A stretch of 64,000 nt of DNA from Hypomyces perniciosus (Eukaryota; Ascomycota; Sordariomycetes; Hypocreales; Hypocreaceae). The notes below the pieces were generated by a model. It made no database searches. It was given only the letters and a program-made list of their open reading frames with translations, and was not told the DNA's origin. The stretch covers positions 2,108,001 through 2,172,000 of the forward strand of contig SPDT01000010.1 of assembly GCA_008477525.1 (NCBI GenBank). The letters run 5' to 3'. Below are positions 37,490 to 47,559 of the stretch, piece by piece. How positions within the stretch are numbered: the stretch's first letter is position 1; the number at the start of each line of letters is the position of its first letter. The position numbers and the translations under genes were made by a program.

Positions 37490-37878
37490 TATAATAATTT
37501 AGGTTAATTTTTAAAGGATAAACCAAGGTTTATAGGTTTATACTAATAAAAAGGTTAAAGATAAATATTAAATAAGGTAATATAATTACAATTCTATAAA
37601 ATAGGCAGTTTTAGTAAAGGCAATTTATTAATAACTATTTAAATAACTATACTAAATAATTATAATTTATCTAGTCTTATATATAAAGGAGATATATAGT
37701 AAATATACTTTAGATCGTTTAAATTATAGCGATCCTAGTAATCCTGGATTATAGTTCTATACAGTAATCCTTCTTATAGGATCGCGCTTGTAGTTGCGAT
37801 CTATTAGTGATTGGCCGGAGGCTCCGATGTTCTGCCGTGATCCCATGACTAGGTCTTCGACATGGTCGGGTCGTGACA
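37490..37878 (-). repeat. 5' LTR of element D
   Basis: 389 bp, ending ggtcgggtcgtgaca at 37878. From about 37720 to the outer end it is almost unmutated, while the inner part from 37490 is strongly TpA-rich. The contrast inside one LTR is striking. Confidence 0.92.
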
Positions 37879-38440
37879 CGAATGGTTAATTAACTGTATA
37901 CAGGTGACTACGATAAGTAATCTGCAGGAAAAAACTTAGACGAGTAGGCTGATGCTCTTTACGGTCTATCAGTCTATGCAATGAATGGTGTTTGCATTAG
38001 TTAATAAATACTTTATTAATGGACTGTAAGCCTTATTGGCAGATAAGTACTAGAAAGCTCTGAGAAGAGAACCAGAGATATACAACTTCTTCCGCTTAAT
38101 ACCTAAGGTTTATATATTAATACCTGACTTAGTAAGAATACTCCGCGATAAAGCTTTAAACTTTGCAAGGGAGAAGCTTCCAGTGTCGCTAATCTCTCTA
38201 GAGACTAAAGAGATTTATAATAAAGTGACCGCTAGGATTTCTGAATTTACTAAGGATCTTCTCGATTCGTTTCTATAACAGCCTTTAATAGGAAGTTGTT
38301 TATATTATAGGCGTAGCAAGTCGGTGCTAGTTGAGGCCCTATAGCGCAGATGCATAAAGTGCGGTAAAGGTGGCGCTATATTTTAAAGCCTGCAGCAGCG
38401 ATAGAATAACTATTAAATGTAAATATACGTCTAATTACCA
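37879..38440 (+). pseudogene. BTB/POZ-domain gene, 3' part (split by element D)
   Basis: Continues the frame from 25715: RMVN, stop, LYTGDYDK, stop, SAGKNLDE, stop, ADALYGLSVYAM, a hallmark BTB stretch (YLYTGDYD). A 4-bp duplication (aatgaatg at about 37980-37987) then shifts the frame. The next frame reads MVFALVNKYFINGL and, after stops, REPEIYNFFRLIPKVYILIP, DLVRILRDKALNFAREKLPV and RRCIKCGKGG. The helical part after BTB and a Cys motif are therefore recognisable. All nonsense codons but the frameshift fit C-to-T change of Gln codons or similar transitions. BTB proteins are interaction adaptors, often for cullin-3 ligases; nothing functional can come from this copy. Confidence 0.75.
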
Positions 38441-40465
38441 GCTAAAGCATATAAGACACTGCCACTTAACTATATTTATTCCTGATAATAGCTTTAGTTT
38501 TATTATGCTGGGAAGGAATAAGTTTAGTCGCAGCGTTATAGTGCTAATCCCGATAAGTGTATTCTGGCTATAGGTATGCTCCCGCTGTCATCCCATGACG
38601 TCGCCAAAGCCATGATCCATGATCTATGATGATACGTACCGTATAGTAGTGCTTGGTAATCAGGTTTGTTTCTGCATGAGGGCGAAGTTGCCACAGCTGG
38701 ATGCTATGCTTTTATTGCACCAGTATACTGCAGTATCAGCCACGCACGCTATCAAGCCACATTCGGCAGAAAGTGTACTCAAATGCGAACATGAAAATCA
38801 GCCCCCGACTGTACAAGGCTTTCCCGTCTTCGTGTTGCCGATTATGGGCAGAAGTGGGCGTGAGTAAGAGGTGGGTCCAAATCATCCCAACTCCAAAGTA
38901 GTAGAGTGTTGGCACGCATAGATAACTTAAGTTTATACCTCTGTTGTGTAGGGTACGATACCCCCATCGACAAGGTCGCCTGGGAGGACCAAAGTCATGA
39001 TTAGCCCGCTTCTACGGAGGCACTATGTCCATGGGATCGAGTTCGGCTAATTATAAGTATCTAGTTGATGCTACGTGGAAGTCCGGGTTTCATTGAAACG
39101 AGCCCCATCGCTATAGCGTCATGCCCACTCCTAGACAACTGCATGATTAGATGAGGCTTGTGTATTTAGATACTTAGTGGTCGTTAATAATAAAAACAAA
39201 ACAAAACTGTACGCAATTCGTTCTCCGCTGAACTGTGACAACGTGAAATGTTTAATCTTATCAAAATTGTATATTCTGATGTAACTATGCATTTTATTGA
39301 TTGCCAGTTGGTAGGGAATCTGCCGCCAGATACACTCATGCGTCTCCTGGGCGAATCCATGACGACCCCCAGAACATGCTTATCGAACTCTCTGACGCCT
39401 TGTTATTTTGATTTAACGACAATGAAATCATTTGGGGATATTGACTAAGCAATGACTTCATGCGATATCCTTTGGCTTCATGAAGGCACTGCCTGGCTCT
39501 CACACTCATGATGCATATAGTTCAGTGAGAAGGTTTTTGTCGGATAACGTCGGTCTAGTTGTTGGAATAAGCAAAAATGGGTATGCAAGGGAGCCTGTGA
39601 TCTTACGTGAGGTGAAACAGAACGTGCGGCGTTCTGTTTCTATGATAAAAAATGGCTGGAAGGGAATCCAATGAGGATAAGGAAGTCAGAGAGAAAAGAA
39701 TATGGTGTAATTGAGTGGAAGTTCAAGTGCCCAAAATGCCCTATTTTCATAATATGACTGACTGCAGAACCGTATTACGCGACAGTTATATAATTATCTG
39801 TTCTGGAAATTGGCATAATAATAAAGAGACCTCTGATTATAGAGTAAGAAAGTATAGGCAACACTTATTCGCGTCTGCCTATATTGGAAAAAATTCTATG
39901 ATATTTTTCTTAAATGACTTTGAACTAGTTGTTGTCTAGCCCTTTTAATAACGAAATCTGTTTATAACCTTTAGTGCCTTGCTTTCTTTCGCGGCTGAAA
40001 CTTAGTGGCGTATATCTTAAAAAAATTATCCGGTTCTATGGGATAGGCACCTGTTATATTATAAAAGGCGGTGGTAGAGATGTAATTCGTCTTGCCTTTA
40101 TAAACCAGGCTATAGTATTTAAGGAGATATTCCTTTTCCGATTCGTCGCTTTGCAATTAAAACGCTAATCCTCTTTTCGCCTCCTTTCTAAAAGAATTTA
40201 TAAGTTTATAGTCTCTTTTGCAGTAAAGGTAATATTTATTTAAAAATATTCTTAAACTTTATCTTTATCTTAATAGCTTTGCCGGCAGTTTAGGCTAACT
40301 CTTTTCTAATATAAAGTAGAAGGCCTGCGCAGAATTATTTAATATAGCGTTGCTTTTTTAATAATAGTATATCTTTTAAAAAGCTTTTACCGGTTACAAC
40401 TATTATTTAACCGCGATATCTATTATCAAATCCGTGCTTACCTTTACTGGCGAGGATATAAACTG
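38441..40465. other. Lightly mutated DNA without recognisable genes
   Basis: About 2 kb of near-normal composition at first, turning AT-rich after about 39900. Open frames of 61-82 codons occur (for example near 38619-38867, 39248-39448 and 39715-39939), but none shows a family signature. At about 39170-39210 a motif (tacttagtggtcg, then aataataaaaacaaaac) resembles the 3' end of the LINE at 16460-16500, possibly a second, short LINE 3' end. Confidence 0.4.
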
Positions 40466-40691
40466 TGTCACAGGCTAGGCCATGTCTCCCGGAATCACGA
40501 CTACGCCGAATCCGGAAATACAACCAATACTAGACCGCTTACTTAATTAGGAAACCACCTCAGCCATAACCCTATACGCACAACTATATAATGCATATAT
40601 AGCTAGTATGGAGCTTCCTTCCTTCAGCTAAAGATAGACAATACAGAAGTGCCCTAACTGCATGCTTTCCAGTTAGGCTATACCCATTATA
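40466..40691 (+). repeat. LTR of gypsy element J, second copy of the 226-bp LTR
   Basis: Same length and sequence as the solo LTR at 5078-5303 apart from scattered transitions (for example gaaatacaacc for gaaatacgacc and cccattata for cccgttaca). The 5-bp flanks do not match (aactg against tatct), so it is not a simple solo LTR. The gag-like frame that follows on the plus strand suggests it is the 5' LTR of a truncated element. Confidence 0.85.
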
Positions 40692-40699
40692 TATCTATA

Positions 40700-41652
40700 G
40701 CTCAGCTATTACCTAGCCAGTAAATAACAGAACTCTTACTGCAAAAGGAAAATAGTGAATTTTAGAGACTAAGCCTTTAAGGGCAACAATATATAGTCGC
40801 AGATCGAGTAAGCTGTTCTACCTTTATAGGAATAAATAGCTGCACTAATAAAAAAGCTAAACTCTATAACACCAGCGACTTAAAGGCTAAATAGCCAGGA
40901 AAATAAGATATTATTCTTTCTGCAATTTAAGCAAAAACCCGCGCAGGCCGCAACTATAAAGCCTATATTGACCTCTATAATAGAGTTTATATAAGCTTTT
41001 AGGGTTAAAAGGAAGCTACTCTTTAACCTATTTAAATTTTTAAAAAAGTAAAAGGAATATACTATATAAGCGCAAAATATATATAAAAAGCTTAAACTTA
41101 ATAAAAAGTTCTATAATAGTAATAAAGAATAGTAATACTTTATTAATTCCTACTTAAACACTATACTTAAATAAATAGTCGCTACCTTTTATATATTAAA
41201 AGGAACTAATAGGAACTATAACCTAGGAAAATTTATATAATACTTAAACTATACCTATAAAGATTAAAGACTTTAAAACTAAGCTGCATAAAAGCTATAT
41301 ACTTTTAAATAAAAAGATAAAACTTTACTTTTATCTTTTTTTCCCTGTTTTAAATAAAAGCTTTTTAAAGCAGGTAGCGATAACTAGGCTAACTAAGCTA
41401 AGATTATTTTCCTTAGAGGAGTGTTATCTTTAAAATTATAATTCCGCTTAATAACAGTAAACCTGCTGCTTACTTATAGTAAATAGCTTGCTAAAGTCTA
41501 GGATATTGCTAACTGCATTAAATAATTAGATTTAAACTAATAAAACGCAAGAGCTGCTTTAATAGGCCACTCCTGGCAGAAAAAATATAATAAGCTTTAA
41601 CTATATTGCACTTTAAAAGACTATATATAAGCAGTCGATAAAAAGGGCGATA
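40700..41652 (+). pseudogene. gypsy gag remnant of element J, cut by element H
   Basis: The plus-strand frame, reading stops as Gln, contains a gag-like segment at about 41340-41560 (FFPCFK, stop, KLFKAGSDN, stop, ANQAKIIFLRGVLSLKLQFR, LITVNLL), resembling F..FE..L..AGGD..AD.AKI.FLR..L...L of fungal gypsy gag proteins. It ends at the LTR of element H at 41653, so J appears to be the oldest layer of the stack. Identification is by eye. Confidence 0.55.
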
Positions 41653-41914
41653 TGTCAGAGACCCTCTTTGGGGCAGACGGATCGGGCGAGGGGCTGCGAC
41701 CCTAGGGAAGAGTAGAGGAGGTTGAAGAGCAGTCACTTAAAGGAGAGATAGATGCTAATAAGCAGGTAACAAGCCAGAAACTAGTAGTTAGGTGTAGCAG
41801 CAGTAGTTTACTGGTCTCTAAAGTTCTATATCTTCAGGGACTACAGTTGCTCTTATATATACATTCCGGCCTATATAATATTATAAGAGCTCCGGAGCTT
41901 CTAGTCTCCTGACA
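41653..41914 (-). repeat. 3' LTR of gypsy element H, minus strand
   Basis: The plus strand starts TGTCAGAGACCC and ends GTCTCCTGACA, so the minus strand runs TGTCAGGAGAC to GGTCTCTGACA with matching inverted ends. A polypurine tract (aaaggggggcagcc in minus sense) lies right outside it at 41915-41930, as expected for a 3' LTR, and a TATA-like tatataagagc is inside. It has normal base composition between AT-rich flanks. The partner 5' LTR is not in the window, so the LTR call rests on these signals only. Confidence 0.65.
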
Positions 41915-41930
41915 GGCTGCCCCCCCTTTC

Positions 41931-43600
41931 ATGGCATCGACCTCGATGCCGGCAAGGACCTTATATCTAACCAGCTCCTTTCCAGCTTCTAATACCCCAT
42001 TACTATACTAAACAGTAACCATTTCCTATATAGACGCTTTTTTAAGCCCTAAACTTAAACACTTTAGCGTATACTTAATAGCCTAAAAAGTTTCTAACCT
42101 TATAGTTTAAAAGTATGCTTTTATATAATTAGATTTAGAGGGTAGTAGAGAAATCCTATATAATAAGCCAACCCTTTATTGTTAATGTATAAGTGATTTA
42201 CTCTATTTTTCTTTTTTTAATTTACTACCGCGTATAAGTGCACTATATGCATTTTTGCCTTACTTTTCTTTTCTTTTATAACTTTAATTCCTATTTACTT
42301 TTCTCTTTTCTTTTTTTTTTTCCTCTTTATCTCTCTCTCTTTCTTACTTTTTTTTTTTATAGGCGCTTTTCTCTATAAATATTCCTTCCTCTCGCTTTTT
42401 ATTACCAGCTAACCTATTATATAATAGCAGTTCTCTTTTTTTAATTCAGCCTGCTATTATAAGTTCTCTTTTTTTTTTTGCGATAGATATCGCTGCTTTA
42501 TAAGTTTTCTATAGCTGATTCTTTACTATAACTTCCTATTTAATACGCTTATAGCCTAGTTTTAGAAAATAATAGCGATCTTGTAGTATCTGAGAACCTC
42601 GATATAGCAAGCCTGTTTTCGCTTGCAGCCAATACTATCTTAACTGCGTCTCTATTAGAATACCCTCTTTTTAAGATTACTATACCTTTACTAGCAAAAT
42701 GCTGTAAAGCTGCTGGCAATTTAACCTAATAGGTGTTTTTATATAGATATAACTATTAGCTACTGTTAACTCGCTATAGATGCCCTGCCTTATGCTGTTA
42801 TTGTTTTAACCTTTTGATCGAATAGAATGCGAAGTTAAGAAAAAAACCTCCCTAATACTGTAATAATAAATATAGGTTTAATACTATTAGAAAGTAAAAC
42901 TTTCTATATTAACTTATATTATACTAGCTGCTTCTGAGAAATATTTTTATTGTTTCTTAAACAATAAGTTATATAATCTAATCGCCTGTTAATTTATTAA
43001 TGCCGCTAAGGCATTAGTTTAATGTTTTTAAGAGTCCCCTATTAATAAAGTAAGTGCTTTAATATTGCTTCTTTATTATATAATAGCGGCTAATAAGAAC
43101 CTAGTCTATAATAGCACTACTATAAGTCTAATGTAAAAAGAACCTTATATTGATGCGATAGAAGTTAGGCCTAGCTAAAGAGCGAAAAGAGAAAGAGTCT
43201 GCAGTAAACAAGCAGCATCGCCGCTAAAATTTAGAGCGCTTAAACCTTTAAGTTGCTTTTAATTAAATAAACTCTCTTACTATTATTACTACTGTTATAT
43301 ATACTCTTATTCCAGTATGTGTTTCTTTATTTATAATAGGCAGTTTTCAGCTAATTACTGTATAATATATTAGTATACTGAAATTCCTGTATTTCTTTAG
43401 GTATATCCTATTATTATAAAAGATTATAATAAAGTGCTGTTTAAAGATAAGAAGAATTAGTTATTATTTAATAGTAGTGTTGCTACTTGTTTACTGTAAA
43501 ATATATACTGTTGCGAGTTTATTTTCTATTTTTAATTAACTAATTAAAACTGCGCAATACCCTGCTCCCTTTAACTTTATAATATTTAGTAGTAGTAGCT
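41931..43600. other. 3' non-pol region of element H, unresolved
   Basis: About 1.7 kb between the chromodomain end of H's pol and its 3' LTR. Just before the polypurine tract, a minus-strand frame reads LEAGKELVRYKVLAGIEVDA without stops. A pyrimidine-rich simple tract (t and tctc runs) is at about 42290-42360. A plus-strand frame near 43150-43240 is basic and charged (AKERKEKESAVNKQHRR). None of these can be assigned. Confidence 0.4.
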
Positions 43601-44355
43601 GGTTATTTACTAGTAAATTACTACTTATACTTTTAAATTAATTTAATATTAGTAAAATTATTTTTCTTTTACTAAATATTATTAATCTTTAAATAGTCTT
43701 TTTATTTAAGTAAATATAAGCATTATATCCCTTTATATTTATAATTAATAATTTTTTTAATTTTGAATGTCTTTTTAGCGCTAAAAGGGTAATCTATTGG
43801 CTTAGAAAGTTCTTTTTTGCGGCTATAATATAGTTTAAGATTTATAACATTGAAAATATTATCAATTTTAATAGAAAATAGGAGATGAATTTAATATATT
43901 AATCCACTTGTTCTAATTTGGCGTTTAATCTAGTAGGGATTAATATACTTTTTAGCGAGTTTTTTACTAGGTTATTAAAGTTTTAGGTATTTTATAGAAA
44001 GTAATATTTAATTGCTAATAGTAAATTTCTTTTTAAGTCAGTAAATGTTATACTACTTTTTATATTCTTTTTAGCTTTATTATAATATTTATTTAATTAT
44101 TTTATAGGTAACTTAAAGCTTTTTTACTTTTATAATAGTATTAGTATAATATCTATAGTAGGTTAGTTTATTATAACCTAAAGTATTAGGCTTATAGCTA
44201 AGCAGTAAGAAAGCTGGTAAATAGCTAGTTATAGAATGTTTAGCACTATTATATATAGACTAAGCAAGAGATAATTTTTACAGCCAGTTATCCTATTATT
44301 TACTGTAAAAAGAATATAAATAATACTTTAAGGCTTAATTCTGCTGTTTAGTCTA
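43600..44355 (-). pseudogene. Element H integrase C-terminus and chromodomain
   Basis: Minus strand, continuing from the right flank of B. Read in order: integrase core end (YNSAKH-like and LLLSYKPNTLGYN-like segments), then LYYSRKKELSKPIDYPF and a chromodomain (KTFKIKKIINYKYKGI, stop, then LYLLK, stop, KDYLKI), the family form being VERILDHRYKGK..YLVKWKGY. Gln codons are TAA/TAG. The chromodomain would have directed insertion to heterochromatin. Confidence 0.72.
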
Positions 44356-44360
44356 ACTAT

Positions 44361-44940
44361 TGTTAAAAAGGAGGGCTAAAAAGCAAGGATTTCTGTGTAA
44401 TTGGGTAACCTTCCTATTCTGGCTAGACCCGGAATTAGGCCCGACGCTAGGACCGAGTTCCGGAGGAACTTCGGTGTAAGTCAGGAAATTTCTGTTATCC
44501 TCAACGATAACAATTAAGCTAGGATCAGCTACCCCGCCTACCCTAGACTCAATACAATGGGCATAATGGCCATTGTGAAAAATCTAACCAAAATGGTTTC
44601 CCGTTTGTATGGCCGTGAGTCGATTTGACCGATTTTACATACAAATGAATTTTGCGGAAAATAGGAATGCGGCCACAAACCCAATTCTGCCACCGCATAC
44701 CTATTATTAGGTCGGAGGACTATTGTAGAAGACAAAGCTATTGTTCATACAATCACTTCTACACCAGCCGCACATCACTAGATATTCTATAGCTTTCTAG
44801 CTATTAGTTTAGTTACAATTCAATTGTTTATCTATTGTTAACCCAACTAGACTCTCAGTCGTTTCCTCATTGCTGCGTTGGGTGCACCTTCCTAGAAGCT
44901 GCACTTAAATGAGGTTCAGTATAACCTTGTTATTTTAACA
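44361..44940 (+). repeat. 5' LTR of copia element B
   Basis: 580 bp, TGTTAAAAAGGAGGG to TTATTTTAACA, GC-normal with intact CpA sites. A 65-codon open frame on its minus strand (44538-44735) is repeated in the other LTR copies simply because the sequence is. Confidence 0.96.
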
Positions 44941-45379
44941 GGTTATAAGCCCGGGAGAGTTTTCCTCGGGTCTCTATTAGTGGATTTTTCTAGTGGTTAC
45001 AGCACTTCCCCTAGCGCTACTACAGCACTCATAGCGGGTTTTTATAGTGCTTATCCTAGTGCTTATATCAGCATTCTTAGATTTTGGCTGCCAGGAGCTA
45101 TTCTTAGGCTTCTACTGCAAATACTGTTGCAGTTATAGTAGTACTGCTACTATTTTCGCTATTTTTAGTGATTTATATATACTATATAGTATATTCCCTA
45201 TTTTAATAGGATATAGGTCTGATAGTAGTATAAGTCGACCTATTAGGGCTCCTAGTAGCCCTATTTCCTTAATTAAGGATAATAGCTCTCCCCAGCAGTA
45301 AAGGGATCTATTTATTTAGGTGTAGAATATAGAATAAGAGCTTCAGGCATAGAGGGCTTTTACTGAGACAGTTAAGGTA

Positions 45380-45891
45380 TAGTTAAAGGGTCAGAATAAT
45401 ACTATGACTTAGTTATCTAATACTCTAGCTAGCCTAGCTGCTGCTATATCAGGGCTTCAATAACGGGCTACTAGTCTAATACAAGTTGATCCTATAGCCC
45501 CTATTTTAGTGCTGATATAAGCTTTTACTCCTATTCCTATACTAATCCAGGTTCTATTTTCATCTATTCCTTAACCCTAAAATACTATTTCTACTCTAAA
45601 TAGTAGTTTTATTAAAGAGGTATTAAAAAAGGTCTATAGCTTTCTAGAAAGCTATAAGCTAGTGGGCCCTAATAACTTTGATTAGTGGAAACAGTCCTTA
45701 AGTATTATGCTAAGGGCTATGGATTACTATGCTTTTATAGAAAATCCTATAGTTGCTAATTCCTTATCTGATTTAGAACAGGCCCTATTACTTATACTAA
45801 TTAGGGATAGTTTAACAGCTATTCCTGCTGCATCTATTGCTTGGATTTAAAGCCTAAAAGAAGCATTTTTAGCATTAAAGAGATAATATAG
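45380..45891 (+). pseudogene. Element B gag, 5' part (cut by element C)
   Basis: Copia gag frame: KVYSFLESYKLVGPNNFD, stop, WKQSLSIMLRAMDYYAFI, then SDLEQALLLILIRDSL and SLKEAFLALKR, stop, YS, where element C begins. The K-L-x-G-x-N-x-x-x-W-K pattern is the usual start of copia gag. It continues at 53632. Confidence 0.75.
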
Positions 45892-46299
45892 TGTTACGAC
45901 CCGACCATATCGAAGACCAGGTCACGGGGATACAGGAGAATATCGGTTACACCGACCAATCATCAAGGAGTGATCACTACGCTAAGAGTAATCACTTAAA
46001 CGCTCACTACACCAAGACGTATAATCACTTACTCGATTACCGCACTATCGCAGTGATTGCAATAACGCTTACTAGAACATCAGTGATCGTATATAGATCT
46101 CCTTTATATATATATAACTGGCTTGATATTTATTTAGTATAGTTACTTAAACAGTCGTTAATTAATTGCATTTACTAGAACCGCCTGTTTTACAGAATCG
46201 TAACTATGTTACCCTGCTTAGTATTTATCTTTAACCTCTCTATTAATATAAACCTATAAACCTTGGTTTATCCCTTAAGAATTAACCTGGATTATTACA
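45892..46299 (+). repeat. 5' LTR of element C
   Basis: 408 bp, TGTTACGACCCGACC to ggattattaca. The outer half keeps its CpA sites, while the inner half (after about 46100) is TpA-rich. Confidence 0.93.
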
Positions 46300-46789
46300 C
46301 ATTAACAACTCTTGTTTAAAAGGCTACTAAAAATCTTAAGCAATATCGCAAATATATCCGCTGCAGTATCCTCTTTTAATAACCCTAATACTTTACCCTT
46401 TATTCTACTTCCTCGCTAGGGGCAGGATAATAATAGAGATAATAATATAAGTGGAAGCGAAAATAAGGATAAAGTCGATAAAATAGAATAACTTTGCATT
46501 CATATAAAAGAAGCCTTTTAATATATAGAAGCTAACTGCATAGAATAGGAATAACGCTATTAGTACTTGGTCGCTGAAAACGCTAGACTTTAATAAATGA
46601 TTTACTAACAGTAAGCAGCTATTATAGACTTACAGAACTAAACACTACCTGCACTTAATTTAAACCCTATACTAAACCCTAGAGGGAACTGACCTTTAAG
46701 GGACTTAAAAGAGTCGCTTAAGATATAACCTTTTAAGCACTTTGATGGAAGTACTGTAGCACTTTAACTATTTCTCACTTAACTATATA

Positions 46790-47500
46790 ACTATTTTACC
46801 TACCTTTTAACCAGCTTTAATATAAAGATTAATAAAGTTCTCTTAGCTGCTAGACGACTTAAAAGGAATGCCTTAAAGTAGTTTAAACCTACCTAAAGGG
46901 ATTTCCTTGATAATAGAGCTAATGCTGATAAGTAAACGCAAACTATATTCGCTAGTTATAATTGGTTTAAAGAAAAGCTAAAGAATATCTTTAATAATAT
47001 TAGTAAAGAATATACTATAGAAAATAAATTTATAAACTTAGTTTAAAGGGGAAAATACTTTAACTATACTGCATATTTCAGGAACTATACTTTTAAGGTT
47101 AAGTGGGGAAATTCTACTTTTATTAAATGCTTTTATAATAGACTTAAACTGGAAGTTAAAAGGGAAGCCTATAAATTCCTTTGGGATAAAGGTATTACTG
47201 AGTTTATTAAGAAATATATAGATACAGATAATTTACTTTATAAACTTTATTTAAATATAAAGACAGGATAACAGTAATCTGGATAAGTTTATAAGTATTG
47301 AGGATATGTAAATTAAGGTAAAAAGCGATAAAAATATATTGCCAGCTTTAATAATAGGAGACCTAGTCGAATAGATCTAGATATTATCTAGAAGGGAAAG
47401 GCGAAGGTTATCTATTATAACTGTAATAAACCAGGATACTTCTTAAAGGACTATAAAGCTTTACGAAAATTAAAAAATAATAAACCTTAAAAGCCTGCGC
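46790..47500 (+). pseudogene. Element C gag remnant with zinc knuckle
   Basis: The gag frame reads KINKVLLAARRLKRNALK, then FASYNWFKEKLKNIFNNISK and WGNSTFIKCFYNRLKLEVKREAYK. The zinc knuckle at about 47410-47460 reads YNCNKPGYFLKDYKA, where the first and last Cys and the His of CX2CX4HX4C have become Tyr through G-to-A or C-to-T changes. Gag packages the element RNA; this copy cannot bind zinc as the family does. Confidence 0.72.
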
Positions 47501-47559
47501 TAAAACCTAGATAAAAGGTTAGTATAGTTTTAAAGGCTATTAATTATATATTATTTAAC

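Larger units (their letters stand above)
25716..37878 (-). mobile_element. Ty3/gypsy chromovirus D, minus strand, full length with nested E
   Basis: Flanked by the target duplication cgaat (25711-25715 and 37879-37883). LTRs of 389 bp lie at 25716-26104 and 37490-37878. The polypurine tract is visible in minus-strand sense next to the 3' LTR (aggagggatattg), matching that of element C. Native length is about 6.5 kb once E (31391-37029) is removed. Same family as C, though C's LTRs are 408 bp. The interior is heavily RIP-mutated except for a patch near 30560-30780. It sits in a BTB/POZ gene. Confidence 0.92.

Noticed and set aside
39971..40168. Overlapping 61- and 64-codon frames on both strands
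   Set aside because: Mirror-image frames over the same bases, with no family signature.
40692..40720. tRNA-like box (tagctcagc) just after the J LTR
   Set aside because: The rest of a tRNA (B box, acceptor pairing) is missing. A chance match or part of a primer-binding region is more likely.
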